A stretch of DNA of 54,190 nucleotides, taken from assembly GCA_958430865.1 (NCBI GenBank), contig CAUDNR010003001.1, positions 33,912 to 88,101 of the forward strand. Reading direction: 5' to 3'. The notes beneath the pieces were generated by a model that saw only the letters and a list, made by a program, of their open reading frames with translations, was not told the DNA's origin and searched no databases. The position numbers and the translations under genes were made by a program. Shown piece by piece: positions 1 to 12,756 of the stretch; positions within the stretch are counted from its first letter, which is position 1; every line of letters starts with the position of its first letter. The stretch is from Entrophospora sp. SA101. Its lineage: Eukaryota; Glomeromycota; Glomeromycetes; Entrophosporales; Entrophosporaceae.

Positions 1-2392
1 CGATCGATTTTTTTGATTTTCGTGCGAGAATTTGTATATTTTTATTCAAAAAGTATATTAACCTCCATGTGGAAGCCTTGTATGAATCTTGCAAACTTTT
101 TTAAAAGCCTCACTAATATGATTAATATGAGGAGTACGTTTGTTGAAATGAATTGAAACCTATAAAAGTTGTTTAAATTCGTTTGACAACATTTTTATTT
201 AATTAATAAATGAATATTTTAAAGTTCAAAAACATACTGGGTATTGTCTTGTATTGACATTTATTATAGGTGGTGGTATTTTGAAAAGCGTTTTATTTTC
301 AGTAAAATCAGAAATTCTTAAAGTAGCTGACATAATTATAATCTTTAAAGGCTAGATAAATAAATCCGAATATAAATTAAAAATAAAGATTTAGATTCAA
401 CGTATTATAAAAAGCAAGTATAAATACCTTGATTTTGTTTTTATCATCTTGATTCAATTCTCTTCGCAAATTTAAAACACGACTAACAACACCAATTAAT
501 ATATCAGTGTTTAAAGTTCGTTCATGTGCTTCATCAATTATTATGACCGAATATTTTGTTAGTAAAAAATCATTAGTAAGTTCACGAAGTAAAACGCCGT
601 CAGTCATAAATTTAATAACAGTTTTAGGCGAAACTGTCGCATCATAACGAATCTGATAAATTTTTATTAATAAAAAAATTTATTAACTGATTAATCTTAA
701 ACCACAAAAAAACCCCTCTTTTGACACCTACCTGATAAGATACTTCTTGATCACTCAATGATAACTCATATGCTACACGTTTTGACATACTAATTGCAGC
801 AACACGACGGGGTTGGGTGATTCCTATAATTCCAGGATTATCTGGAGGAGGGAAAAAATTAATATATTGCTATGAAATAATGAAATCAATACATAATTTA
901 TATTTATTTATACCACTATTCTTGTTTCCGTAACCAGCCTCATATAAAAATTGTGGTATTTGGGTTGTTTTTCCTGAACCTGTTTCACCGCATATTATTA
1001 CTACTGAGTTTTGACTTATTGTTTCCATTATTATTTGTTCTTCTCCACAAATGGGTAACTCCATCCTCGCAGTCTGGATCTCTTCAGACCTTTCAACTGG
1101 GATATAAAATGCCTACAATAGTAATAATAAATTTTTATGTGTGATTAATGATGCAAATTAACCATAAATGCCCCCAAAAATTGAAACTCTGAATAAAAAG
1201 CTGCAAAAGTTTTCAAACTTCTAAAAAAGACCAGTTACCTTTTTAACAAGATCTTTATTATTTTCTTCGGCCATGTCTGTAGTTTCATTATTAATATTCT
1301 CAGTCTATAACAAAAAATAGTTTGAATGATTTAGATTAATCTTTAAGATAGGGTGAATCATGTGACATCATCTGAATGTACTGCGGATCCTGATCCACGA
1401 TTGGCACGTGGTTTCCCCTACCCTTAAGCACTCAATTACCTTTTTAACAGAAGTTTTTGATTTGTTGTTATTGGTATGTTTATTTCTTTCTTCAGCCATG
1501 TATGCAGTTGCATGATTAATATTTTTCAATCTTGTAGCCTGTATTTCTTCAGCCTATAATAAAATAATAGTCTATAAATAATTAAATAGGTACAACAGCA
1601 CAATTGAGGCTATATGCCAGAAATAGTAATGTAATATTGATTACTTTTTTAACAGAAGTTATTGTTTTTTTATTTTTATTTTTTTCTTCGGCCACGTCTG
1701 TAGTTGTGTTATTAATATTTTCCAACTTTGCAGCCTGTATTTCTTCAATCTATAACAAAAAATAATTTATGAGTGATTCATGCAAATAATTATAATTGAG
1801 ACTAAAAAAGATTCTGATGTAAACTCTTTAAGCATCTCAAAGAAGATCGGTTACCTGGTTAACAGTAGTTTTGAATTCATTAATAGCATTTTTACTTTTT
1901 TCTCCAACCATGTCTACAGTTGCACTATTAATGCTTTTATGTTTTTTTTTAAATGGTGGTGATATCGATTCTTCCTCATCTATACCATGTTTACCATATT
2001 TTAAGGCAAGCTTTTCTTTCCTGGTTTCTTTCTATTAAAAGTGTAGTATGAAAATTAAATTAGCACATAATCAAATCAAATCAGATCGAATCAGATAGAA
2101 TCAAATCGAATCGAATCTTGATTGTTAAAATCTATTTTTTATGGACACCTTTCTTCCCAGATCTTTACTTGATTTCATTAAATTTGAAGAATAAGATGAT
2201 TTTGAGAGCTTCTCAAATAAATCCACTCTTTCTTCTTTTTTCAATTTTTTCTCCTAAAAAAAACTACCAATTATTTATTTGAATATAAGACTCAATTATT
2301 TTAATTGAATAATTTTATTGTGAGCATCATACAAGATATTTTTCAAATCTTTTCTTTTTTTTACTTGACATTTTGGTCTTTGAAGAATCCAT
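1..2392 (-). CDS. ECM16: DEAH-box RNA helicase ECM16/DHX37 type, 3' part cut by window edge
   Basis: This is the N-terminal half of the ATP-dependent RNA helicase that releases U3 snoRNA from pre-ribosomes in the nucleolus (known role of Ecm16/Dhr1/DHX37). I see eleven exons on the minus strand: 2392-2333, 2253-2149, 2031-1855, 1749-1645, 1553-1440, 1304-1239, 1112-914, 841-732, 652-428, 351-238 and 159-63. The ATG at 2392 opens a Lys-rich start ([15 protein letters not shown]) that runs into [17 protein letters not shown], as in the family. Motifs in order: GETGSGKTT (motif I, about 970-1000), TQPRRVAA (Ia), DEAH (about 520-540), MSATLR (III, about 330), then [10 protein letters not shown] and [12 protein letters not shown]. 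All junctions are GT-AG and the frame stays open. The helicase C-terminal, HA2 and OB domains lie beyond position 1. Four N-terminal exons are duplicated relatives (separate entry). Family assignment is very likely; the last exon seen ends at 63. Confidence 0.9.
1239..2031 (-). repeat. Tandemly duplicated exon/intron units in the ECM16 N-terminus
   Basis: Four successive exons (end points 1239, 1440, 1645 and 1855) are spaced 201, 205 and 210 bp apart. They share sequence in the exons and in the start of the following intron. The encoded units resemble each other: (A/I)EEIQA.(R/K)L.NIN..T.DMAEE.NK...TSVKK; the two outer ones are partial. Every exon is phase 0-0 (66, 114, 105, 177 nt), so copies can be added or lost without a frameshift. 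The units form a charged, probably coiled linker before the helicase core. Confidence 0.8.
2069..2117. repeat. AATCR pentanucleotide microsatellite in an intron
   Basis: About ten imperfect AATCA/AATCG/AGATCG units occur in an ECM16 intron. A similar array, partly in inverted orientation, lies at 43580-43685. Confidence 0.7.
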
Positions 2393-2872
2393 TTAATTGA
2401 AAGAATCGATGAAATTTTATGTGATCGACGTCGCAAGTCATCTAGCCCCCCAATTTGACCCAATCAAAGAAAAAAATGCGATGAAAATTGTTTGGTCATG
2501 TAATATTTCTAGTCATTCCATAAATAGTAAAATCGGCAATAATCATACATAGTAATAATCAGTAAAAAAAAAAAGGATCAATCTTGCAATAATAGGATTA
2601 TTTTCCTTCTAAGGATTTCTGTTTTTTGTTTCTTTTATTAGTGTTTATTATTTTTCTTTCTTGGTAAATTTCATAGGTGATCCTTTCTTTCCCTAGATAA
2701 GCTTCCAGTATCTGAATATCATTTATTTTGAAAATATAAGGTGCAATTTTTTCACCTTGTTCTTTCTTCAAAATACTTTTAATGGTACTATAATTCTTTG
2801 AGTTTCATGGCAGACATAATGTAAATGAGTTTCATATTAACTATTTTTGTCTAGACAAATATCATGATCATA

Positions 2873-3495
2873 TGGGGCATGCTTGCAACAAAACCAGACA
2901 AATTGAGCATTGGTATTACCAAAAATTTCAGGGATCAAAATTTAGTGTGATCATAATTAACAGTTTTATAATATCCCATTTACACCAGGTCTACTTTGCC
3001 ACAAAACATGAAGGATTTAAAAAGTAAAGAAAATTGAAAGGGAAATAATTTACTACCTAGATGAGCATGTCTTTGTTATCTTTTAAAAATTAAAGAAATT
3101 AAAAAAAGATTTGGTAAAAAAGAATTGGTGTGGGTTGGTTTGACTTGTTTAGTTTTTACTTCAATTATTTGTTCTTGTTTCTTTTTTAAGTGGGTATATA
3201 GATTTCGATTTCTCATACAACATGTCTATAAATTCCAGGAATACTCATGTAAAAAGTAAATGCAATTATATATATTCATTGATGCCATAAAATTTCAGAA
3301 TATACATGCAAAAATAAACACAATTATGTATGCAAATTTTATTTTTCTTATGTATATGGGTAAACTTTATTTTATTTTTTTTTTTGAACATGAAAAATAC
3401 AATATATTTGCAATGAGAGGAGAGTCCAAAGCTCTTGGAGAAATAATTATTTCCTTACCAATGTTCACTGTCTGGTTTTTGTTGCAGTATGCCCC
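2873..3495. mobile_element. MITE family A, long copy with GGGGCAT termini
   Basis: The left end at 2873 starts GGGGCATGCTTGCAACAAAA. The right end at 3495 is its inverted relative, ending GTTGCAGTATGCCCC. The same terminal repeat bounds a compact copy at 26188-26313, and a single right end occurs at about 46165-46223. Flanks on both sides are ATAT-rich. The 623-bp interior carries no transposase frame. It may instead be two solo ends that happen to face each other. Confidence 0.55.
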
Positions 3496-3579
3496 ATATA
3501 TATATTAATAAACATATTGCCAAGAGGATGCCTTTGGAATATAAACAGATGCAGCAACTTAGGGATCTTTTATCTAAAC

Positions 3580-3830
3580 TGTGTGTCATAAGATAAAAGA
3601 AGTATTGACTGTAAGTCAGCAGGCAAAGTAAGTCCTGGCTGTGTGTCAAATATTTAGACTATCCGGACTATGTGCTGTAAGATAGTGAAATCAACCATAA
3701 GTCAGGAGGCAAAGTAAGCCTTAGCTGTGTGTTGATAATTAGACTTAATGTCAATAGGTATAATTATGGGCCGCAAATCGGTGGCAAAATAAGACAGCCA
3801 TATGCCAAACATAAGACTACTAGTAAGTAA
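3580..3830. repeat. Degenerate tandem repeat, about 75-85 bp unit
   Basis: Three diverged copies share the core TAAGTCAG.AGGCAAAGTAAG followed by CTGTGTGT and TTAGAC (about 3611, 3692 and 3770). A partial copy precedes them at about 3575. Confidence 0.6.
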
Positions 3831-5046
3831 GTAACTCATATTGCATACTCGCAGTATCATTTATTTGATTTTTCATATACTGTATATACACATTGCAGCT
3901 GATTCTTTTTATCATTTAAAATTAGCAATATGGATGTTACAAATGATAGATTTTACCTTAACAGTATTGCCCTTATAATAGGGATTGTAGTTGGATGCTT
4001 TTGAGGAGCAATGGGCAAACATAAACAAGCATTTGATAAATTGTTACCTTAATGCTATTACTAATATATGAAAGATTGAATTGTTTTTCTGAGGATGGAA
4101 TGAATTTAAGCATGGCTACAATCTTTAGGGTAATAAAATGTAATTTCAAACCCTAAGGCTTTTTTTTAATTAATATTAATAAATTGAAAAATAGATATTT
4201 TTTAGTATTTTTTTTCTCACCTCCAAATATAGAGTTGTTGAGCCTTAGCATTTTAAAGATGGCCATTTTTTTTTGATGTCTAGATGATCTGTACCATATT
4301 TGTAATAAGTGATGTTACAAAACCCCATCCAATTATTTTTATTTTTCTTGGGAGGGAACACCTTAAAGAATCGCTATCAAAGCACTACATGCAGAGCAAT
4401 ATATATATATTAGCTCACATTAAAATTATTTTCAATTGCTTTGGGGAAAGTCCTCGGACACATGACAGAAAGTGTCACCTATAATATGGTATAAACCATT
4501 CGTTTAATCTTCCTTATGTCAAAGAGAAAGAAAGAAAAGGATTAGATGAGTTGTTCTCAGCTCATTGGATTTTTTTTCTTTTATTTTGAGACTTTGGTTG
4601 ATCACGAATTTGGTTTTGTTGGTCATAGCACAGTTATGCGATTGTGATTTCTTTCTTTTTAATTGAAACATATTAAGAAGAATAATTCATAACACAACGA
4701 GGCTTACTCTTAAGATGTTCCCTTCTCATTCATTTATTTTTTAATAATAAAATGTTAGTAAGATTTTTTGTAAATGCAACTTTAATATTAAAATTATTCA
4801 TTTTTTCTCATATCTGATTTATTTTAATTTAAGCTATGAAAAATGATTAATGTTCAAAATACCGCACATTTTATTGTTCGACCTTGCTTTTTTTATCTGT
4901 CGGCTTTCCCGCTCTGTTTATTAATCAATTAAGGTGTTAAAAAAAAGTCTCAATTATCAAGTAAATATAGTAATATTCCTGACATTGTAAGTTCTCACTT
5001 GTTGAACAAAATTTTATTGTAATAGCAACAGCTTAAACTGATATTT

Positions 5047-6735
5047 AGAGACCCAACCAGACGTTTATGAATCTCCAGATACACCTGAAGAAAGTGATGC
5101 TGTAGACAATGGGGTAAATAATATTGTTATTATTATAATTGTTTTAAAATAAGAAGGTTTTTCAAAATTTTAGAGTATCTTTTTTATTTAAAATTACCTC
5201 GAAGAACTGAATGAAAATATAGTTAAAGAAAAAATTTCCGTAGATAAAGCTGTTGATAAGTTTAAGGGCAGTATCATTGATGCTTCTGAAACTGATATAT
5301 ACATATGAATATAACTATAAAAAAATATACATCCATATTTCATTGATTATAATGATTTTAATTATATTATGCTATTTATATTTTTAGATTTCACTGATAG
5401 TATAACTCATTGTAAAAAAAAACATGTACAAAGTTCATGTTAAACATCCTGTTTTAGATACAAATGAATATGAATACATCTCCTGTACAAAAATTGTGAA
5501 GATTCAATTTTTGAAGCTCAAGAACTTGATGAAGAATTGGAAAAGATAAAATAAATAATGCAATTAATTACATGATTGTGTGAATCATAGTCACTTAATC
5601 GTCATTCTTTCTAACAAATATACATATGTCAATAGAATGATAATCAATAAAATCTAAAAAACCTCTTCACAGTGCTATTGTTGAACAATCCAGTTCGCAA
5701 AAAGATCTTAGTCAACTATCTCAAAATATAAGTGAAACAGATTCTATATATGAAAAGGAAGGAACAATAATAAAACAAGCTGAAATGAATGAAATTTATC
5801 AATCAATCAATTACAATCTTTTAAACACCTGGGTGTTCCCAAGGAAAATAGAATTTCAAAAGATTATGACATATCAACTGTGATTGAAACTAATGATCAT
5901 GATTCGGATAATGCAATTGCAAAAAAAGATATTTTATTTGTTGATGATAATAATAATATTATTAATTTATTGATTTATTAATTACTAATTATTGTTATGA
6001 AGAAATTAGATGGTTATAAATGAGTTATATTATACACACCTGAAACCGCAGAAATTCACACTTTAGCCAAGACAGTTGAACTTGATGGATGTATTTCTGC
6101 TTTAAAAAAACTTGTTGGTGCATCTCACAGGCAAATTTTGAGGATCTTGTATGTTCTTAATTAGCTAAATGAATTTCTTATATTTATTGCCAAATTATGA
6201 ATTCATTCATTCATTCATTTAATGACATTGTAATAATAATAATAATCATATATTAATATAATATAGTCAATTTCTATAACAAATACCAATTTAATTGCTG
6301 CCACTGATAAACTTGATCAAAATATGCAAATATTGGTACAACCACACCATTCAGGATCTATTTCCAGGAAAGCTAATGCTTTGGTTGGTGAATTGGATAA
6401 AGTTAATGAATTGAAGAATAAAAAACTTTTAAATAGTGATTTGAGACTGAAGAGAAGATGCCTGCCTGTCTATTTTATTAATGATAGTTATAATCTTTCA
6501 TTGGTTAATTATTAACAAGCTTATAAATCAAATTATTCTAACATTTATCTTTCTAATTTTATATATGTAAAATTAAAAATTAGAGCAGCAAGAAACTGAA
6601 ATAGACAAACAACAAAGAATTAGCTGAAGAAAAGGTCAAACAGAATGCAAGCCTAGATAAAGCAAATAAAAGTCAATTGAATAAAACCTGAACAGCAAAG
6701 TTAAGGACAAAGTGATTGTTATGAAGGACATCAAT
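5047..6735 (+). pseudogene. Dynactin subunit 2 (dynamitin) relic
   Basis: Dynamitin is the p50 coiled-coil subunit of dynactin. The first exon reads ETQPDVYESPDTPEESD, which matches the conserved start of dynamitin. Later blocks are EELNENIVKEKISVDKAVDKF (about 5202), YKVHVKHPVLDTNEYEYIS (about 5426), a Glu-rich coiled stretch (about 5515), TPETAEIHTLAKTVELDG (about 6040) and DKLDQNMQILVQPHH with a coiled-coil tail (6308-6470). Introns with GT-AG ends remain between blocks. The reading frame changes at about 5420, 5500, 5820 and 6120 (the last just before a run reading NFEDL), and there are in-frame stops after 6500, so a full protein cannot be made. Several independent indels make sequencing error unlikely as the only cause. 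The initiator ATG was not found. Identity as dynamitin is good; pseudogene status is likely. Confidence 0.72.
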
Positions 6736-7000
6736 TAATTAATAAAATTTAGACCCCTGCAATTTCCCTGTAACGACATGTCCACTTTATCTGATGTAAT
6801 AATAATTTTTGAATTTCTTTTTATCACAAAGCAAGTATTTATGATTTTTTATTATTATTACATAATAATGTAAGTTAGTTAAAGAGAAGCAAAAGCATTA
6901 AAAAATCAATCTAAATTCAATATCTATAATTTTATATTTACAAAAAAATATTAATGCATAAATTTTTTTTTCCATATTTTTTTTTTAAATTAATAATTAC

Positions 7001-9012
7001 CTGACATGAAAATCGTCACTTTTGGAATAATAATAGTATTCGTTAAAACAAAATGTTAATTGAAAAAAACCCAAAATAAATCAAACAATCCAATTGAAAT
7101 TAAATTTTTCTACCTGCAACTAATAAATACAGGTTCAGTTGGTGAAGTTGCAATACATCATATAATATTTGTATGTCCTATTAAAGAAAACTTTGGTTTA
7201 ATTTTTCTTGTTCCCATATCATAAATATACCAATATTTAGATTTGTATATTTCACCTCCCCATTTTTTAAATAAAAGACCTGTATGTGAATCCCAACAAA
7301 TGATTGTATTGTCTAATTCATCACTACTGAGAACATAATCTTCATTATAAGTAAATGTTGTCTGTAAGGATTGATTCTAAAAAAAAAAAACAAGATTCGT
7401 TGTTATATTAGCAACTATTTAGATCATTTAGAATAAACAATTCATTAACTTGTGAACAACACCTTCATATTTCAAAATCAATTTTCCACTATTGGCTTCC
7501 CATAATCTAGCAGTTGAATCTTTTCCACCAGAAAGTACATATTTCCAGTTTTAGAGAATTTTTACACTTGACACAAGTGCACCATCATGAGCATTTTCAA
7601 TGGTTTTTATACAACCTTCATTAATTGTGTCCCATATTTTTATACTTCCGTCAAGTGATGATGTGACAAATTGAGACCCATTGGAAGAAAATCTGATCTA
7701 TATACATATTAGAAGATAAAATTAAGTCAACATAATATATTAAATATATAATAGTTTAGAAAATCATTTATTTGCCTTTGTAATCCCACTTTTATGAAGA
7801 TCAGAAGGTGAAGTAGATGCTATAAAAGATTGAAAATTTTTTACATCATAAGTTCTTACAGATTCATGATCTGTTCCTATTATTGTTGTTATAATAAATA
7901 TATATTATACATATGAATCATATTGAAAAATTTTGAAAATTAAGCAAATATTTACAGCAAGATGATCATATAATGTTCATATGACAGGCCTGTCTTCATC
8001 AGAACAACTATTCATTTTGCTTGTGTCCAAACTTTAAGTGAAGCATCAGCAGACCCAGTTGCTGCATATTTTCCTGATAATATAAAAATATGGATATGAA
8101 TAAATAAATTGAACAAATGAATAAATAAGTGAATTAATTACATGCATATATAGAAGCAGCTCTATGAGTAGTCATGTACCAAGTTGAATAATTAGGTGCA
8201 GGTCTTGGTGCTAAAGAAAAAAATAACTCAATTACTTCCATGAAATATAACATTATTAATTAACTAATTAATCAATTATTACTATTTTTGGTTTCTGGAT
8301 CAATAGATTTAGATATTTTGAATGTGGCAAAACTTCATTATTATTATTATTATTATTAACATCATCATCATCATCAGTGGAAGCAGCAGCAACAGACCCA
8401 TCATTATCATTATCGTTATCAACAACATCATCAATTAACATTTCACTTGGCCTCATTTCCTCATCACCACCTTCATCTAAAAAAGAAAAAAAAGAATTAT
8501 TAATGTGGATTTACAATATATCATGTGTTGTTGTTACTACATACTTACTCAATCTGCCCTTTTGCAATGTAAAGTAATTCTGATAATTTGGAACTAGGTG
8601 TTAAGCTAATTTGATTATCTGTTTGTTCTGCTATAATTCTGGTAATTGTGTATAGCCATATTCACATAATTGACTATATATTATCATTAAACATTATATA
8701 TTAAATGTTATGTATTATAAATTAATATTATGGAATCAATCAATTCAAATTAAAATAAAATAACTGATCCATTTCATCACACACAAAAAAATAAAATAAA
8801 AATTCTTTAATTAAAATTTTCTTTTTTATACATGAAAAATGAAATTTAAATAATAACTTTATTACTATTATTACCATTATCACTGCTATCACCTATCACC
8901 ATTACCATTACTATTGCTATTGCTATTACTATCACTATTACTGTGCATTTATAAAAACCCACCTGATAATTAATGAAATAACCTCTTCACATGGTAAAGT
9001 TGGTATTTCCAT
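7001..9012 (-). pseudogene. Cleavage stimulation factor subunit 1 (CSTF1, WD40) relic
   Basis: CSTF1 is the WD40 subunit of the mRNA 3'-end cleavage factor CstF. On the minus strand the blocks run MEIPTLPCEEVISLIIR (9012), CEYGYTQLPEL (about 8670), an Asp/Asn-rich linker (8450-8330), a block at 8200-8130, then ATGSADASLKVWTQ (about 8060). WD blocks follow: a DHESVRTYDV block (about 7870), SLDGSIKIWDTINEGCIKT (about 7650), GGKDSTARLWE (about 7540), EDYVLSSDELDNTIICWDS (about 7340) and SCSDDFHVR (about 7010). Defects: a TAA in the block at 7560 with a compensating shift, a TGA in the final WD block at about 7158, loss of about one WD repeat between 7890 and 8030, and no recognisable last exon. 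Introns are retained. Confidence 0.75.
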
Positions 9013-10098
9013 AATATTTAAATATTTATATTTATCTTTTATTTCTCTATTATTTGATTTATCAATTTTTGAATAAAAAAAAAACAAGTAAAATAGTTAA
9101 TTACAATAATAATAATGAAAAGCATCTGAAACTCATATAAGAAATTCATCAGAAATATTCTGTGAATTATGTAATTTTTTTAATGCTGCACTCTTCATTA
9201 ATTCTTTTTTTTCTTTCGTAATCTATATAGTTGCAAATCCACCTTAAACAATTTTGTTAAATGCTTATTACACTATCAAACTCATCTAATGTTTCATGCC
9301 ACTTGTTCATCCTTCAGTTAATAATAGCTAAATTTAGATCACATTATTCCGATTACAAGTTCCGTGTTTTACGCTTCTTTCATTTGAATGCTCATCATCA
9401 TCTTAACCCCAATGATTCTTTTATTTAAACTTCTTTTTAGAAATTTGTACTAGTTACACAATAATATCACATGATCGAATCGCCCATCATAATAAAAAAC
9501 GTTTGTTTGCACAATAACAAACTATTTGAAACATTCAAGCAAGACTGGTAAAATATGGTTCTATTTGTTTTATTATGAATCCGTTTGATCTGATGTTATT
9601 TTTAAAACTTCATGCTTATAATTAGTCGAATTAATTAATATTTGTTTTATTTATTAGGAAATTAAACAAGTATAAAATTCAAGGATCGGCTCCTCTGACC
9701 GTGCGTTTAATTAATATATTACACGAGCCCACAAAGGATCAAACTTTAAAAAGATGCGCATTCAATTACATAATAATTAAAACTATAATTATATAGAGAA
9801 GGAATGAATTGAATACAAAGAATGTCTTTAAAACCGAGATGTATCGAAACAAAATGCAAAGATTACATCATCTGTGAATTGTGAATGCAAATATGGAAAT
9901 AAAGTCTTTTTTTTTTTATTATTTAACCGGTTAATTTTTTTGGTTTTTAATATTGTAAAAATTTTTAAAAATTTAAATTTTTCTTATTGAATAAGAAAAA
10001 TCGCATTCTTTTAAAAATTATTATATATATACTGGTATATATATAATATAAAAAAATTACAAATTCTTCCTGTCTAACCTCTTTATAAATCAATAATC
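9013..10098. other. Intergenic interval with a short coding-like fragment
   Basis: At about 9130-9215 the minus strand reads KEKKELMKSAALKKLHNSQN, a plausible helical peptide with no family I recognise. The rest is AT-rich with no gene seen. Just before the DPBB gene, an A/T palindrome (about 10018-10050, ATTATATATATAC-TGGT-...) forms a possible hairpin in the promoter region. Confidence 0.45.
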
Positions 10099-11004
10099 AT
10101 GCGAAATATATTTAAAAAAAATGATGATATAGAATCAAATTCGCCAGAAAAAACAAAAAAACCCTCCTTTTTCTCCAAATTAATGTTAAAAATAAAAAGT
10201 TTTAATACATGGTTTGATAAAAAATTTCCCAGGATTGCTAAATACAAGATAATAATAATAATATTTTTGATTTTATTATTGATTGGTTTATTAATTATTA
10301 TTATTATTGCTGCTGTCGGTGGATTTTCTTCTAGAGACGATACTGGTAAACCTGGCAGTCAGTTAAGTGGAAAAGGCAATGCAACTTTTTATGGTAAGTT
10401 TTATTTTTAAATAAAAAAATAATGTTATTTTGTCAATTCATCAATTAATTTATTTTTTAATAAATAAAAAAGATCCGAATGTTGCAATTAGTGCATGTGG
10501 ACAGCAACATTACGATAACGAATTAATTGGAGCAATGGTAAATAGTAGTAATATTTTGTTTCCTTTTAAAACAATTTGGTATATAATAATATAATGAAAA
10601 TGGTTTTTTTTTAAAAAAAAACTTTAGAATAAAGAACAATATGGTAAATTTGCTAATTCTGATGAATCACCAGTGTGTGGCATATGTATAAAAGTCACAG
10701 GACCAAAAGGAAGTGTTAAAGTGAAAATAGTTGACAGGGTATTTTTATTTTATTTATTTTTATTTTTAAAAAACAATCAATGATCAATTAATTAATTAAT
10801 AATTTAATGTTCTGCAATATCAGTGTGATGGGTGTAAAAAAGGCGACCTTGATTTATCACCTAGAGCATTCAAAGTAATTTATCTTATTTTATTCATTTT
10901 TTTGAATTTATTATATGAAATATCTAAAAATCATATCATTTATCATTTAGAAAATTGCAGATCTAGATGATGGAGTAGTGCCAATTACTTGGGAAGGCTG
11001 TTAA
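10099..11004 (+). CDS. Membrane-anchored DPBB (expansin/barwin/RlpA-like) protein
   Basis: Five exons (10099-10393, 10473-10537, 10628-10738, 10824-10874, 10951-11004) total 576 nt, giving 191 aa. All introns are GT-AG. Residues 1-50 are basic and cytosolic. Residues 51-73 are one long Ile/Leu membrane segment, making this a type II signal anchor. After a short stalk comes a double-psi beta-barrel domain: GNATFYDPNVAISACGQ at its start, then SPVCGICIKVTGPKGSVKVK, VDRCDGCKKGDLDLSPRAF and the terminal VPITWEGC. Conserved Cys pairs and the Asp of the DLS motif are present. Relatives are small fungal expansin/RlpA-like proteins placed outside the cell or in the wall; no catalytic activity can be claimed. 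The ATG at 10099 is the first in frame before the basic segment. The gene is intact although its neighbours on both sides are pseudogenes; it converges on the BCP1 relic, 145 bp away. Confidence 0.88.
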
Positions 11005-11149
11005 TTTGAAATATCAGTAATAATCTAAAATCATCTAAATAATCTTAATGTAATTTTATCTTTTGTATATTATATGATGGATAGACAGGCAAATAAAATA
11101 AAATAATATAATAAGAGAACAATGATTTATTTATTTTGTAATGCGAATT

Positions 11150-12482
11150 TTAGTTGTTATTACAGGCAATTTCCAAATCCATTACCAATTTGTTAAATTT
11201 GTTTTTGTGCAATAGAAATATTTTTAATGAGGGTAAAATACCAAATTCATAAAAACTTCTTTTGAAATCTGATTCTGTAGAAAAAGACAACGAATGAAAA
11301 AGAGACATTTAATTAATAAAAATTAATTAAATATCATATAATTATATATAATCATTTACTTGTTCAATTATTTCATCTTCTGGATGAAAATAAAAAAAAT
11401 TTGATTCGGATGATGACTAGAAAAATAAAAAACATTTCATTAAATTAAATATTTTTAATATATGTTAAAATCCCTCTGAATCTAAATATAATATATACCA
11501 ATTTAGTCTTCTTTCTTTTTCCTATTTGTTGTTCCTCTTCCAATTCTTTATCTGCCATAGATTCAACTCCTTTATAAACTTTTGTTATAATAAGAAACCA
11601 TTCAAATTCAAATGGTTTATTCTAATGGCAAATAATTGGTTAAAATAAATATTATTATTTCAAGTGTTCATATTAATCTTTTTATTTTACTTACATCTTC
11701 AATTGCATCCTCAATTTCTTCTTGAAGCATTTATTTTATACAACGGTGGAATAATTTCCACTGGTTATCAATCTCTCACTTAATATTAATCCAATATTTT
11801 TATTCCTATTCCTATTATTATTATTACTGTTGTTACTGCTGTTATTGACTATTGATCGAATAGCTCTAATAGCATTTCATTTAATTTTACACCTTTACTA
11901 GTTTTTTCTAATAAATAATTCTTCGTGCATTTTTTATTCTAAAAAATAAAATAATTAATAAATTCATAATCAATTATGATGAATTATTTTCAACAATTAT
12001 TACCTTGTGTTCATTGATATTTTAATACAGTTAGAAATGCAAAAGGATCAGAGTCACTTCCATCCACTTTAACAGTTGTGCCTACTGATGGTTGATTTAC
12101 AATTAATTCTGTTAATTCACTCAACTCAAACAACTCTGAATCTGAAGAAAACAATTGTTTTAACAAAGTTTTTATTGAATGAAAATCACTATCTTTCGGA
12201 TCAAAAAAATCAAAATCAACATTTATTATTTCTTCTCCCTAATAAATACATTAAATTATTAGATACTGAATATTAATTATAGTGATTATAGATTAGGGAT
12301 CATATTATATAAGAAAAATCAGTAATTTGTAGTGAATTTATTGTAATTGATGATATTTCATTATCAGAATTATCAGAATTCTCTTCTTGTTCATTACCAT
12401 CCTCCTCTGCTACTTCTTCGTCTTCGGTTATATCCATCTGATCCATCTGATCAGCTGTTTTATCAACTTTGCGTTTACTCAT
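11150..12482 (-). pseudogene. BCP1/BCCIP homologue relic
   Basis: BCP1 is a chaperone/export factor (yeast Bcp1 handles Rpl23; BCCIP in animals). The minus strand starts at an ATG (12482) with MSKRKVDKTADQMDQMDITE and an acidic tail. It continues INVDFDFFDPKDSDFHSIK (about 12230-12170), LTELIVNQPSVGTTVK (about 12090), LEKTSKGVKLNEMLLELFDQ (about 11910), LQEEIEDAIED (about 11720), PFEFEWFLIITKVYKGVES (about 11610), FYFHPEDEIIEQ (about 11370) and SDFKRSFYEFGILPS (about 11250), ending LVMDLEIACNNN and TAA at 11150. One extra T in FLTVLKYQ-(T)-EHK (about 12018) closes the frame. Another shift occurs between LY K and MLQEE at about 11740. Order and introns are as expected for BCP1, so this is a decayed genomic copy or an allele with errors. 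Confidence 0.78.
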
Positions 12483-12756
12483 GACTCGTTATTATTTAAA
12501 ATATTCCTGTTGATCTTATCGATCATTAATAATAACTATTTTTATCTCTTTTTCAAAAAAAAAAAAAAAAAAAAAGAAAAGAAACAAGCAACAAAATAAA
12601 AGTCCATGAAGAAGCTCATGCGCAAGTGTTTTTTTTTTAAAGGTGGAGTGGTTGCATGCAAATACTGCCACTATTGCTGTTAACTCTAGTTATTAATTTA
12701 AAAAAGCATGATAGATAATCTACATTTTATTTTTTAATCAATCGGTACATGCATTA

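Larger units (their letters stand above)
2393..5046. other. Gene-poor interval upstream of ECM16
   Basis: I see no supportable gene in this 2.6 kb. It holds one end-defined repeat element (2873-3495), a short tandem repeat (about 3580-3830) and AT-rich filler. The open frames 3260-3508 and 4284-4484 show no protein signature and are judged chance frames. Confidence 0.6.

Noticed and set aside
953..1144. 63-aa plus-strand frame
   Set aside because: It is the complement of the ECM16 P-loop exon.
1365..1435. tRNA or small RNA in a GC-richer part of an ECM16 intron
   Set aside because: No cloverleaf, A/B box pair or known RNA motif could be recognised by eye.
3260..3508. 82-aa plus-strand frame
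   Set aside because: It overlaps the right end of MITE family A, has AT-driven composition and no domain.
8377..8577. 66-aa plus-strand Ser-rich frame
   Set aside because: It is the complement of the Asp/Asn-rich linker of the CSTF1 relic.
12387..12599. 70-aa plus-strand frame
   Set aside because: It is the complement of the BCP1 first exon running into a poly-A tract.
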